Positions 52,601-61,036 are shown, numbered from the stretch's first letter. The stretch is 64,000 nt of DNA from Algibacter_G agarivorans (GCF_039543245.1 NZ_BAABJJ010000027.1:6747-70746), one strand, 5' to 3'. Translations and numbers: made by a program. The notes: generated by a model not told the origin, from the letters alone.

Positions 52601-53200
52601 ATCTTCTGGCATCATAGCAGTAATAACATCATCAGTAATGCCATCTATTTTAGAAATCTCATGAGACGTTCTAAAGCCGTCAAAAATATTTAGGAAAGGC
52701 ACTCTGGATTTTAATGTTGCTACTTGAGAAATGAGCGCAAAATCGTGTGCTTCTTGAACAGATCCGCCAAATAGCATGGAGAACCCTGTTTGCCTGGCAG
52801 CCATAACATCTGAATGGTCACCAAAAATTGAAAGGGCATGTGTTGCAACTGTTCTTGCTGCCACGTGTATTACAGAAGGTAATAATTCGCCTGCCATTTT
52901 ATACATATTGGGAATCATTAATAACAATCCCTGCGATGCTGTAAATGTGGTTGTTAATGCGCCTGCTTGTAATGAACCATGAACGGCTCCAGCAGCGCCA
53001 CCTTCGCTCTGCATTTCAACAATTCTTGGGATATTGTCCCAAATGTTTGTCTGTCCTTTTGAGCTGTAAACATCTACGTGTTCGCCCATAGGCGATGCGG
53101 GTGTTATGGGGTAAATAGCACACACCTCATTTGTTTTATGAGCAACTCTGGCAACAGCCTCATTTGCATCACAAATTAGTTTTGGAAAATCTTTTTTCAT
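49670..53200 (-). CDS. nifJ: Pyruvate:ferredoxin (flavodoxin) oxidoreductase
   Basis: A single-chain PFOR of 1176 residues that oxidises pyruvate with CoA to acetyl-CoA and CO2, reducing ferredoxin. The start at MKKDFPKLICDANEAVARVA removes ten spurious residues. Domain order: N-terminal pyrimidine-binding domains (CAIYPITPASPMGEHVD), CoA and gamma domains, two [4Fe-4S] motifs CTQCNKCVAICP and CTGCDLCVAVCP, then the TPP domain with the proximal cluster Cys in FSGACSGCGETPYIKLL and GGDGWAYDIGYGG. It is transcribed alone. A dyad and TAACTTTA box 133-176 bp upstream suggest CRP/FNR-type control. Confidence 0.96.
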   Translation of the reverse strand: MKKDFPKLICDANEAVARVAHKTNEVCAIYPITPASPMGEHVDVYSSKGQTNIWDNIPRIVEMQSEGGAAGAVHGSLQAGALTTTFTASQGLLLMIPNMYKMAGELLPSVIHVAARTVATHALSIFGDHSDVMAARQTGFSMLFGGSVQEAHDFALISQVATLKSRVPFLNIFDGFRTSHEISKIDGITDDVITAMMPEDAIMEHKKRSLDPDHPVIRGTSQNPDVFFQAREAANTFYEKVPGIVEETMNEFYEHTGRRYSLFYYEGHPEAERVIILMGSGEGAARETVEAMVKNGEKVGVLFVRLFRPFSIKHFVNELPETVKKIAVLDRTKEPGSVGEPLYQDVITALNESDRDMPIVVGGRYGLSSKEFTPQMVKGVYDELLDNKPKNHFTVGINDDVTFTSLPIDDSFTIERHTINCMFYGLGSDGTVGANKNSIKIIGDTTDNFVQGYFVYDSKKAGAQTISHLRFGPKPIYSSYLIDKADFIASHQYKFIKKYNMVGDLKHGGTFLLNSPYSKDEIWNHLPKRIQKEIIDKEANFYVIDATKVAAESNLGKRTNTVLQTCFFAISGILPKEQAIQRIKDAIVKSYSHKGESIVKMNFTAVDNSLANLEQVDYPKEVTSERHLETAMHNAPDGFVTEVLEKILGGFGDELPVSAFPVDGTFPTGTSQYEKSGIADTVPVWDDINLCTQCNKCVAICPHAAIRAKVVRNDELTSAPATLQSVSAKGRPFNKDEESYVLQVSPQDCTGCDLCVAVCPAVSKEDPDFKAINMHKKLEVETVEDVNWDYFIGLPDYNRTELQITNVKGSQFLEPLFEFSGACSGCGETPYIKLLTQLYGDSILIANATGCSSIYGGNLPTTPYKTNEFGRGPAWANSLFEDNAEFGLGMKLALSKKQEIAVNLLKSIKNEIGTDFVDAILNNPEKTETEKAENFKNLDKLKIKLANINNDKAKKLSQLTEYLRKKSVWILGGDGWAYDIGYGGVDHILATGEDINIMVLDTEVYSNTGGQTSKATPLGASAKFSVSGKRTSKKSLALQAVSYENVYVAQIAIGAKDLQTLKAIEEAEAYPGPSIIIAYSHCGEHGYDLADGASQQEKAVESGYWPLFRFNPSKPKGKKFKLDSKAPSIPLKDFMYNETRFTRVVKDDAELGAQLLEQAQTEVNSKWERLELYRDM

Positions 53201-53332
53201 AATATGATATCTTATTAATAAAATTCGCAAAAAGTCATATTAAGACGCTTTGCAAAATCTCTAATTGTGTATAGACCTAACAAGATTTTTATTATGGACC
53301 AAAACCTATAGGCCATTCGAATAAACTGACTA

Positions 53333-53376
53333 TAAAGTTAAATATGATATAGCAAATAGATTATGATAATTATCAT
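53333..53376 (-). promoter_or_regulatory. PFOR promoter with TGAT-N4-ATCA operator
   Basis: A perfect 14-bp palindrome ATGATAATTATCAT (53363-53376) contains TGAT-AATT-ATCA, the core form of an FNR/CRP-family site. Its centre (53369.5) is 29.5 bp from the first T of a minus-strand TAACTTTA box (53340-53333). The same spacing is found in the ferredoxin and korAB promoters. The 5' leader would be about 130 nt. Confidence 0.6.
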
Positions 53377-53390
53377 ATGAACGTGATAAT

Positions 53391-53437
53391 TAAAAAAAAA
53401 AATTAAGGGTTTCATAAAATTATGGAACCCTCAATTT
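53391..53437 (-). terminator. Terminator of the ferredoxin gene
   Basis: On the minus strand AATTGAGGGTT-CCAT pairs with ATG-AAACCCTTAATT and is followed by ten T residues. It lies about 87 bp after the ferredoxin stop codon and just upstream of the PFOR operator. Confidence 0.85.
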
Positions 53438-53523
53438 TTGCGTATAATTTCAACTATTATAAAATTGAAATATTACACGGAAAAGAAACTCTAAATGATT
53501 AGAAATCATCGTTTTTTAAAATG

Positions 53524-53874
53524 TCACTCTGCGTGCAACCAAGCTTTTTTCTTTAACAAAGCTTCTTCGGTTTCAACATGATTCTCATCAGGTATACAAC
53601 AGTCAACAGGACATACTGATGCACATTGTGGTTCATCATGAAACCCTTTACATTCTGTGCATTTATCTGGTACAATAAAATAAAATTCATCAGATATGGG
53701 TTCGTTCATAGCATCAGCATCTACTTCGTCTCCATTTGGAAGGGTTACCATGCCACTTAACTCAGTTTCATCTGCATACGCCCATTCTTGGTCGGGCTCG
53801 TAAATCGCATTATTAGGACATTCTACAATACATGCGTCACAATTAATGCATTCGTCGGTTATAATAATCGCCAT
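53524..53874 (-). CDS. 2x[4Fe-4S] ferredoxin
   Basis: A 116-residue low-potential ferredoxin, the probable electron acceptor of PFOR and Kor and donor to Rnf. Cluster 1 ligands are C9, C12, C15 and C19 (CINCDACIVECP). Cluster 2 has C72, C75, C84 and C88 (CTECKGFHDEPQCASVCP) with the eight-residue insertion of Alvin-type ferredoxins, and extra C92 and C93. An acidic insert lies between the clusters. It is the only gene in its unit, flanked by PFOR downstream and the divergent korAB, with which it shares an operator. Confidence 0.95.
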   Translation of the reverse strand: MAIIITDECINCDACIVECPNNAIYEPDQEWAYADETELSGMVTLPNGDEVDADAMNEPISDEFYFIVPDKCTECKGFHDEPQCASVCPVDCCIPDENHVETEEALLKKKAWLHAE

Positions 53875-53894
53875 AATTTAAATTTTTTATATAA

Positions 53895-53970
53895 GTAAAT
53901 GTATATTTCATTTCACGATTTAAATATGATATTTATCACGTTTAAACTAAAAGATGTAAATTATATTTAC
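53895..53970. promoter_or_regulatory. Symmetrical divergent promoter with central TGAT-N4-ATCA operator
   Basis: TGAT-ATTT-ATCA (53927-53938) lies exactly midway between two divergent boxes: TACATTTAC on the minus strand (53903-53895, ferredoxin) and TATATTTAC on the plus strand (53962-53970, korA). Each is 29.5 bp from the dyad centre (53932.5). TTTAAA words at 53919-53924 and 53941-53946 flank the dyad symmetrically. This is the geometry of one CRP/FNR dimer activating both promoters. Confidence 0.65.
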
Positions 53971-54014
53971 TAAAATATCTATTTTTATGATAATTTTTAA
54001 TCAATTATTTTCTT

Positions 54015-55883
54015 ATGACGTCTAATAAAATTACAGATAATAAAAACCTTCAGCATGAAATATTAGATGCTGTGGTTATAAGGTTTGTAGGCGATTCTGG
54101 TGATGGCATGCAGTTAACGGGTACACAATTTTCAGATACATCTGCTATGTTTGGTAATGACGTTGCAACATTTCCTAATTACCCATCAGAAATAAGAGCG
54201 CCACAAGGAAGTTTGTATGGCGTTTCGGGGTTTCAGGTTCATATAGGGAGTATTGAAATTAGTACACCTGGAGATGATGTAGATTTGTTGGTGGCCATGA
54301 ATCCTGCAGGTTTAAAAACTAATTTATATTCAGTAAAACCGGGACATACCATTGTTGTTGATGTCGATTCATTTACAAAGAAGAATTTAGAAAAAGCAAA
54401 ATACGAAACAAACCCCCTTAAGGATGGTAGTTTAGAAAATTATAGAGTCATAGAAGTATCGATGTCTTCATTAACTAAAGCGGCTTTAAAAGATATTGAG
54501 AATTTAGATAATAAAAGTATTACCCGAAGTAAAAATATGTTTGCCTTAGGTATCGTGTATTGGATGTATGATCGTTCGCCAGAGCATACCATTGATTTTT
54601 TTAAGAAAAAATTTGCATCCAAACCACATATAATCGAAGCAAATACTAAAGTGTTAAATGCAGGATATTATTATGCAGAAACCTTAGAGTTAATACCTAA
54701 TGCCTATTCAATTTCTCCCGCTAAAATGGAATCGGGCACTTACCGAATTATTGGTGGCAACACGGCTACAGCTTGGGGGTTTTTAGCTGCAGCAGAAAAA
54801 TCAGGGCTAGAATTATTTCTAGGATCATATCCAATTACGCCTGCCACAGATATTTTGCACGAACTTGTGAAACATAAACATTTTGGAGTAAAAGCGTTTC
54901 AGGCTGAAGATGAAATAGCCGGTGTAACATCAGCCATTGGAGCATCATTTGCTGGCGATTTAGCAATTACAACTACATCAGGTCCTGGTTTAGCCTTAAA
55001 GGGTGAAGCATTAGGTTTAGCCATGATGGTAGAATTACCTTTAGTTGTAGTAAATGTGCAACGAGGTGGACCATCAACAGGTTTGCCAACTAAAACAGAA
55101 CAATCAGATTTAATGCAGGCCATGTATGGCAGGAATGGAGAAAGCCCCGTAATAGTTTTGGCTGCTAGTACCCCTTCTGATTGTTTTAATTATGCATATC
55201 AAGCAGCAAAACTGGCTTTAGAACACATGACTCCGGTTATTTTATTAACAGACGGATATATTGCTAATGGGTCGGAACCTTGGAAAATAAAAAGAGTTAC
55301 CGAAATGCCTGAAATCAAAAATAATAAAGTTACGAAAGTGATGGATAATTGGCATCCATATGATAGAAATGAAGAAACACTGGCCCGTAATTGGGCAGTT
55401 CCGGGAACTTTTGGTTTAGAGCATAGAATTGGAGGTTTAGAAAAAGATAGAATTACAGGTGATGTGTCCCATGTTCCAGAAAACCATGAATACATGACCA
55501 AAATTAGGGCTGAAAAAATTAAGCGGGTACAAAATTATATACCCGATTTAACTACAGAATTTGCTCAAGAAGGCAATCTGTTGGTTGTAGGTTGGGGAGG
55601 AACCTATGGTAGTTTACATTCGGCAGTAAAGCAATTAAATAATGAAGGTTATAATAAAATAGGCTATGCCCATTTTAATTATATAAACCCGCTACCAAAA
55701 AACACAGAGGACGTTTTAAGTAAGTTTAAAAAAATTGTGGTTTGCGAGTTAAACAATGGTCAATTTGTAAATATCTTAAAAATGAATTTTAATATATCCA
55801 AATTGGTACAATTCAACAAGATTCAAGGATTGCCTTTTGGAAATAGTGAACTCATTACAGAATTCAAAAAATTAGTAGAATAA
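54015..55883 (+). CDS. korA: 2-oxoacid:ferredoxin oxidoreductase, alpha subunit (gamma-alpha fusion)
   Basis: Together with the next gene this forms an enzyme that oxidatively decarboxylates 2-oxoacids, most likely 2-oxoglutarate, to acyl-CoA with ferredoxin reduction. The 622-residue chain begins with the gamma domain (RFVGDSGDGMQLTGTQFSD, FPNYPSEIRAPQGS; about 20-200) fused to the alpha pyrimidine-binding domain (about 240 onward, GSYPITPATDILHEL, TTTSGPGLALKGEALGLA). A fused gamma-alpha chain with a separate beta chain is the aerobe-tolerant KorAB type. Substrate assignment (2-oxoglutarate rather than pyruvate) is by family habit, not shown by the sequence. Confidence 0.93.
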   Translation: MTSNKITDNKNLQHEILDAVVIRFVGDSGDGMQLTGTQFSDTSAMFGNDVATFPNYPSEIRAPQGSLYGVSGFQVHIGSIEISTPGDDVDLLVAMNPAGLKTNLYSVKPGHTIVVDVDSFTKKNLEKAKYETNPLKDGSLENYRVIEVSMSSLTKAALKDIENLDNKSITRSKNMFALGIVYWMYDRSPEHTIDFFKKKFASKPHIIEANTKVLNAGYYYAETLELIPNAYSISPAKMESGTYRIIGGNTATAWGFLAAAEKSGLELFLGSYPITPATDILHELVKHKHFGVKAFQAEDEIAGVTSAIGASFAGDLAITTTSGPGLALKGEALGLAMMVELPLVVVNVQRGGPSTGLPTKTEQSDLMQAMYGRNGESPVIVLAASTPSDCFNYAYQAAKLALEHMTPVILLTDGYIANGSEPWKIKRVTEMPEIKNNKVTKVMDNWHPYDRNEETLARNWAVPGTFGLEHRIGGLEKDRITGDVSHVPENHEYMTKIRAEKIKRVQNYIPDLTTEFAQEGNLLVVGWGGTYGSLHSAVKQLNNEGYNKIGYAHFNYINPLPKNTEDVLSKFKKIVVCELNNGQFVNILKMNFNISKLVQFNKIQGLPFGNSELITEFKKLVE

Positions 55884-55885
55884 TT

Positions 55886-56899
55886 ATGGAAACTACCACA
55901 GTAAAAAAATATACATTTAAAGATTTTGCAAGTAATCAAGAGGTGCGTTGGTGCCCGGGTTGCGATGATTATGTCATTTTACGTTCTATGCAAAAAGCAC
56001 TTCCAGAAATGGGTGTAAAAAAAGAAGATGTTGTCTTTATTTCTGGGATAGGATGCTCCTCACGATTTCCGTATTATATGGATACCTACGGCATGCATAG
56101 TATTCATGGTAGAGCACCAGCAATAGCATCAGGGGTTAAGTTGGCAAATCCAGATTTAAGTGTTTGGGTAATTACTGGAGATGGTGATTCTATGGCTATT
56201 GGTGGTAATCATTTTATTCATGTGTTACGCAGAAATATAAACTTAAATGTCATATTGTTTAATAATGAAATTTACGGTTTAACAAAGGGGCAATTTTCAC
56301 CAACGTCTATCATTGGTCAAAAAACAAAATCATCGCCTTACGGAAATACGCAGCCACCTTTTCAACCCGGAGAATTAGCCCTAGGTGCTAAAGCTCGATT
56401 TTTTGCAAGAATAGGAGGGAATACTCCAAAAGAAATGACTCAAGTTTTTATTGAAGCTGAAACATTTAATGGCACATCGTTGATAGAAGTATTACAAAAT
56501 TGTGTGATTTTTAATGATGGTTGTTTTAGCCAGTATACGGATAAAAAAATCCGAGAAGATAAACAGTTGTTTGTTGAGCATGGTAAGTCTATGGTTTTTG
56601 GGAAAAATAGAGATAAGGGGTTGGTGTTGAATGGATTAAAATTGGAAGTCGTAACTATTGGGGAAAATGGTGTTACGGAAGACGATATTTTAATTCATAA
56701 TGCAAAAGAAGAAGATCCAACCTTGCATCAAATGTTGGTTAGGTTAGAACACCCTTTAGTAACCGGTATTATAAGACGTTTTAATGATGTTACTCTAGAA
56801 GAAAGGGAAGATGCTTTGACTAAAGAGGTGAAATCAAATTCAAAATTCACAAAAACGGATGATTTGTTTTTTTCAGGAGAAATATATGAAGTAAAATAA
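55886..56899 (+). CDS. korB: 2-oxoacid:ferredoxin oxidoreductase, beta subunit
   Basis: A 337-residue TPP-binding subunit. The [4Fe-4S] cluster has the motif WCPGCDDYVI plus later Cys (GIGCSSRFPYYMD). TPP and Mg2+ are held by TGDGDSMAIGGNHFIHVLRR and LFNNEIYGLTKGQ. It starts 2 bp after korA, so the two are translated together. Its 3' end lies 7 bp from the convergent rnfA, without a visible terminator. Confidence 0.94.
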   Translation: METTTVKKYTFKDFASNQEVRWCPGCDDYVILRSMQKALPEMGVKKEDVVFISGIGCSSRFPYYMDTYGMHSIHGRAPAIASGVKLANPDLSVWVITGDGDSMAIGGNHFIHVLRRNINLNVILFNNEIYGLTKGQFSPTSIIGQKTKSSPYGNTQPPFQPGELALGAKARFFARIGGNTPKEMTQVFIEAETFNGTSLIEVLQNCVIFNDGCFSQYTDKKIREDKQLFVEHGKSMVFGKNRDKGLVLNGLKLEVVTIGENGVTEDDILIHNAKEEDPTLHQMLVRLEHPLVTGIIRRFNDVTLEEREDALTKEVKSNSKFTKTDDLFFSGEIYEVK

Positions 56900-56906
56900 A
56901 TAATCC

Positions 56907-57482
56907 TTAGACCAAAGCTGTAAAACCTAAAAAAGCTAAAGATAAAAGTCCTGCAACTAGCAAATTAATAGGCACGCCTTTCATTCTTTCGGGAATGTCG
57001 GCAAGTTCTAACTGTTCTCTGATACTTGCAAAAACAATCAAGGCTAAAGCAAACCCAATTGAGTTTGATATAGCAAAGAATACAGCCTTAATTAAGCTGT
57101 TGTTATCTAATCCTAATGCCAAAATAGCAACACCTAAAACGGCACAATTCGTTGTAATCAAAGGTAGAAAAACACCCAACGCTTGGTATAAAGGCGGACT
57201 CACTTTTTTTAGAATAATTTCTACCATTTGAACCAAAGCGGCAATCACTAGAATAAAAGTGATGGTTCTTAAATAGTTTAATCCGGCAGGCACTAAAACA
57301 TATTGATGTAATAAATAGGTAACCGTAGTGGCAATAGTCATAACAAATAACACAGCTCCGGACATTCCAACAGAGGTAGAAACTTTGTTAGAAACTCCTA
57401 AAAAAGGACAGATGCCTAAAAATTGAGATAATACAATATTATTGACAAATACTGCAGCTATGAGTATAATTACATAATCCAT
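56907..57482 (-). CDS. rnfA: Rnf complex membrane subunit RnfA
   Basis: A 191-residue integral membrane subunit with about six helices; the conserved VNNIVLSQFLGICPFLGVS holds a Cys that helps ligate the intramembrane [2Fe-2S] centre with RnfE. NCAVLGVAILALG and the mirrored helix pattern match RnfA/NqrE. It is the last gene of the rnf operon, 2 bp after rnfE. Confidence 0.96.
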   Translation of the reverse strand: MDYVIILIAAVFVNNIVLSQFLGICPFLGVSNKVSTSVGMSGAVLFVMTIATTVTYLLHQYVLVPAGLNYLRTITFILVIAALVQMVEIILKKVSPPLYQALGVFLPLITTNCAVLGVAILALGLDNNSLIKAVFFAISNSIGFALALIVFASIREQLELADIPERMKGVPINLLVAGLLSLAFLGFTALV

Positions 57483-57484
57483 GC

Positions 57485-58090
57485 CTAAGGTGTTTTAGTT
57501 TGTAGCTTGTTAAAAATCAAGGATAAATATGCGAGGGCTATAAAAGCGCCCGGTGGTAAAATGAATAGTATAAAAGTATTGGCATTTTCAGAAACAAATT
57601 TAAATTCAAACAAACTTCCGCTACCTAAAATTTCACGCACAGCGCCCAAAATAGTTAATGCTAATACAAACCCTAATCCCATGCCTAAAGCATCCAGAAT
57701 AGCAGAAATTAAACTCTTTTTTGAAGCAAAAGCTTCAGCTCTTCCTAAAATTAAGCAGTTCACTACAATTAAGGGAATAAAAATACCTAATTGCTCATAT
57801 AAAAACGGAATGAATGCTTCCAGAACCATTTCTACAATAGTTACAAAGGATGCTATAATGATTATGAATGCTGGAATACGAACTTTATTTGGTATTTGAG
57901 ATTTTACTAATGACACCACAATGTTAGACATTAATAAAACAAACAAAGTAGCTACACCCATACCTAAACCATTAAAGGCCGATGAAGTAACCCCTAATGT
58001 GGGGCACATACCTAAAAGCATCACAAAAACGGGGTTCTCTTTAATTATGCCTTTTAAGAAATTTTGCTTTTGATCTATATTTTCAGCCAT
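57485..58090 (-). CDS. rnfE: Rnf complex membrane subunit RnfE
   Basis: A 201-residue integral membrane subunit, paralogous to RnfA in inverted topology. PVFVMLLGMCPTLGVTSSAF and VVNCLILGRAEAFASK contain the conserved Cys residues of the RnfA-E iron-sulfur site. Order G-E-A is as in other rnf clusters. It is 5 bp after rnfG. Confidence 0.96.
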   Translation of the reverse strand: MAENIDQKQNFLKGIIKENPVFVMLLGMCPTLGVTSSAFNGLGMGVATLFVLLMSNIVVSLVKSQIPNKVRIPAFIIIIASFVTIVEMVLEAFIPFLYEQLGIFIPLIVVNCLILGRAEAFASKKSLISAILDALGMGLGFVLALTILGAVREILGSGSLFEFKFVSENANTFILFILPPGAFIALAYLSLIFNKLQTKTP

Positions 58091-58095
58091 AATTC

Positions 58096-58692
58096 TTATT
58101 GTTTAGAGGTGTTGATGTTCTCAAGGTTTTCCATGAATACGTCATAAGCCATTTTAGCAGATTCACTAAATGCTCTCGTACTAATTGTTGCGCCGGTTAA
58201 TGCATCAACTTCTCCACCATCTTTTTTAACCTTTAAATTGAAATTAGAAGGATTTTTGTCTCTAAATTGTTTTAAAAACGATTCGTCTTTCATTTTTGTG
58301 CCTAATCCAGGCGTTTCTTTCTGGTCTAAAACAGCAATGTTTTTTATGGTGCCATCTGTTGTAAAACCAACCATAATTTTAATTAATCCACTAAAGCCTT
58401 TCTCAGAAGAACCAACCACAGCTGCTCCAATAAATTTACCATCCTTATAAGCTGGATATATTTCTATACTATCTTTTGTGAGTTCTGATTTAACCATTTT
58501 TAATTCCGCTACCGGATTGTTGTCAAACTCAGGTAATACCAGTTTTAAGGCGTTTATTTTTTTTGCTAATTTGGCTTTAGCAATGGGCTCAATAGTTAAA
58601 TCATTTACAAAACCTAAGGCGAATCCAGAAATGAGTGTTATCAATAAAAGAGATAACACCATGCTTATAAATGTTGATTCTTTTTTGCTCAT
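58096..58692 (-). CDS. rnfG: Rnf complex flavoprotein RnfG
   Basis: A 198-residue subunit with one N-terminal helix (about 8-30) and an extracytoplasmic FMN domain. The covalent FMN attachment motif is D163-A-L-T-G-A-T169-I-S-T, with T169 as the probable phosphoester site. It carries electrons between RnfD and RnfA/E or RnfC. It lies 2 bp after rnfD. Confidence 0.95.
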   Translation of the reverse strand: MSKKESTFISMVLSLLLITLISGFALGFVNDLTIEPIAKAKLAKKINALKLVLPEFDNNPVAELKMVKSELTKDSIEIYPAYKDGKFIGAAVVGSSEKGFSGLIKIMVGFTTDGTIKNIAVLDQKETPGLGTKMKDESFLKQFRDKNPSNFNLKVKKDGGEVDALTGATISTRAFSESAKMAYDVFMENLENINTSKQ

Positions 58693-58694
58693 GA

Positions 58695-59705
58695 TTACAC
58701 TATTTTAGATTTTATTTTGGTTCCAAATCTTCTAGGTTTAAAATATTTATTGATTAAAGGAACAAAGGCATTCATTATTAAAATCGCAAATGAAATCCCT
58801 TCGGGGTATGCTCCAAAAAGCCGTATTAAAACCGTGATTATACCAATGCCAATAGCAAAAATTACCATGCCTTTTTTTGTCATAGGACTCGTAACCAGAT
58901 CAGTCGCCATAAAAAAGGCTCCTAAAATAGCACCACCAGATAAAATATGAATTAAAGGGTTGGCGTATTGCTCTGGGTTTAAAAACCAAAAAATCCCCGT
59001 CATAAAAGCCATGGTAATTAATAGAATTACGGGAATATGCCAAGAAATAACTTTTCGTATTATTAAAAATAAACCTCCAAGAAGTAAGGCGATACCAGAC
59101 ATTTCCCCCAATGAACCTCCAGTAAAACCAAACAACATATCCATTGCAGGAGGAATTCTTGTGCTAATTTCAGTCATGGTATCTCCAGCCATTAATCCTT
59201 CTTTTATTGTGCCTAAAGATGTGGCTCCAGTAACGGCATCAACAACCGTTGTATTATTTTCTATGGCGGTAGGCCACATCGTCATTTGTACTGGAAATGA
59301 CACGAGTAAAAATACACGACCCACTAAAGCTGGGTTGAAAATATTAAAACCTAAGCCTCCAAAAGATAGTTTTGCTACACCTATGGCAACTAATCCGCCA
59401 ACAATAACCATCCAAATTGGTAAATTGGAAGGTAAATTGAATGCTAATAAAATACCTGTTATTAATGCAGAGCCATCGGTTATAGTTACTTCTGCTTTTA
59501 AGAGATATTTCTGAATTACATATTCAAATAATAAACATGATGCAATGGCCACTGAAGTCACTATTAAAGCACCAATTCCAAATACATATATGGAGACTAA
59601 AAAGGCTGGTATTAATGCTATAACAACATCATACATCAGTTTTTTTGAAGTTCTATCGGAGTGAACGTGAGGAGATGCAGATACAATTATGGGTTGGTTG
59701 CTCAT
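58695..59705 (-). CDS. rnfD: Rnf complex membrane flavoprotein RnfD
   Basis: A 336-residue membrane subunit with about ten helices, homologous to NqrB. The covalent FMN motif is D156-A-V-T-G-A-T162-S-L, with T162 the likely attachment. The N terminus SASPHVHSDRTSKKLMYDVV and FNPALVGR are family marks. It probably lines the ion pathway. It is 2 bp after rnfC. Confidence 0.95.
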   Translation of the reverse strand: MSNQPIIVSASPHVHSDRTSKKLMYDVVIALIPAFLVSIYVFGIGALIVTSVAIASCLLFEYVIQKYLLKAEVTITDGSALITGILLAFNLPSNLPIWMVIVGGLVAIGVAKLSFGGLGFNIFNPALVGRVFLLVSFPVQMTMWPTAIENNTTVVDAVTGATSLGTIKEGLMAGDTMTEISTRIPPAMDMLFGFTGGSLGEMSGIALLLGGLFLIIRKVISWHIPVILLITMAFMTGIFWFLNPEQYANPLIHILSGGAILGAFFMATDLVTSPMTKKGMVIFAIGIGIITVLIRLFGAYPEGISFAILIMNAFVPLINKYFKPRRFGTKIKSKIV

Positions 59706-59707
59706 AT

Positions 59708-61036
59708 TTAATTTTTAGAGGTATTCATTTTTTTGACAATACTTTTCCCGAACCGTATATAGTCTAATAATGGGCGATGCGAAGGGCATACATAGCTACA
59801 GGAGCCACATTCAATACAGGTCATTATATCCTCAAAGTTTGCTTTTTCATACAGGCCTTTTTCTGATAAATTCATCAAAAGATGAGGTTCTAATCCCATG
59901 GGGCATACAAAGACACATTTGCCACAACGAATACAGTTTTTTTGTTCACCTCTACTGGCTTCATCTTCAGAAATAACTAAAATTCCAGAAGTCCCTTTTG
60001 TAACAGGAACGTCAAGGTTTTTAATAGCTTTTCCCATCATGGGGCCACCATTAACAATTTTGCGTGTCCCCTCTGGTAAGCCACCAACTTCGGCTACCAA
60101 ATCTTTAATAGGTGTGCCTATTTTTACCCAATAATTGGAAGCGTTTTCTAATGTCTTTCCAGTAACAGTTACAACACGTTCTATTAAAGGTTTGTCATGC
60201 TGAATGGCTTGATAAATAGCAAAAATAGTTCCTACATTATGGACAATAACACCCACATCTAGTGGTAGTCCATTTTTTGGAACTTCCCTTTTTAATATGG
60301 CTCTTACTAATTGTTTTTCACCACCTTGTGGATATTTAACTTTCAATGCTGCTATTTTAATGCCGTCATCATTTTTAGTAAGCTTTTTGAAGATTTCAAT
60401 AGCATCTTTTTTATTGTTTTCAATTCCAATAATAGCTTTGTCAATATGTAAAGCAGTCTTCAAAATTTTTATACCAACTATAATTTCTTCCGATTTTTCA
60501 AGCATTAAGCGATGGTCGGCAGTTAAATAGGGCTCGCACTCTACACCATTAATAATAATGTGGTCTAGTTTGGTGCCTTTTTTTATATTTAATTTTACAT
60601 GCGAAGGAAACGTAGCGCCTCCTAATCCCACGATACCATAGTCATTTATTTTTTGTAAAATGTCTTCTGGAAGTAATTCAATGTTTGTTTTTAAAGGGTA
60701 TTCAATATTCTGAAAGTTCGATTCATTTTTAGCATCTGTCCGTATAACAATGCATTGCTTTTTATACCCACTTGTGTCTATTATTTTATCGAGTTTAGTT
60801 ACAGTGCCTGCAACAGGAGAATGTATATTAGACGATACAAATCCACCGGACTTGGCTATAACTTGTCCGATTTCAACTTTATCTTTTCTATCAACAATTA
60901 TTTCAGAAGGAATCCCTATATGCTGTGATATGGGAACATATACAACTTTAGGCACAGTCATTTTCTTAATACTTTTAGAAGATGTTATTTTATTTTCTGG
61001 TGGGTGAATACCGCCTTTAGGAAATGTTTTAAGCAT
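59708..61036 (-). CDS. rnfC: Rnf complex subunit RnfC (NADH/FMN/Fe-S)
   Basis: A 442-residue peripheral subunit that carries FMN and the NAD(H) site and exchanges electrons with the Fe-S chain. The start is set at MLKTFPKGGIHPPENK (61036), the conserved N terminus; this overlaps rnfB by 8 bp. The nucleotide and FMN loop is GIVGLGGATFPSHVK and GVECEPYLTADHRLM. Two [4Fe-4S] motifs lie at the C terminus: CIRCGKCVFVCP and CIECGSCSYVCPS. It lacks the long repetitive C-terminal tail of enterobacterial RnfC, as is usual for Bacteroidota. Confidence 0.95.
   Translation of the reverse strand: MLKTFPKGGIHPPENKITSSKSIKKMTVPKVVYVPISQHIGIPSEIIVDRKDKVEIGQVIAKSGGFVSSNIHSPVAGTVTKLDKIIDTSGYKKQCIVIRTDAKNESNFQNIEYPLKTNIELLPEDILQKINDYGIVGLGGATFPSHVKLNIKKGTKLDHIIINGVECEPYLTADHRLMLEKSEEIIVGIKILKTALHIDKAIIGIENNKKDAIEIFKKLTKNDDGIKIAALKVKYPQGGEKQLVRAILKREVPKNGLPLDVGVIVHNVGTIFAIYQAIQHDKPLIERVVTVTGKTLENASNYWVKIGTPIKDLVAEVGGLPEGTRKIVNGGPMMGKAIKNLDVPVTKGTSGILVISEDEASRGEQKNCIRCGKCVFVCPMGLEPHLLMNLSEKGLYEKANFEDIMTCIECGSCSYVCPSHRPLLDYIRFGKSIVKKMNTSKN

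Noticed and set aside
49047..53000. Long reading frames opposite the Mrp and PFOR genes
   Set aside because: They lie entirely within strongly supported genes on the other strand, have no family motif and follow the codon pattern of the real gene.
49295..53200. Nitrogen fixation genes, suggested by NifU- and NifJ-like products
   Set aside because: The NifU-like protein is only the Nfu domain and NifJ is the general PFOR. There are no nifHDK genes.
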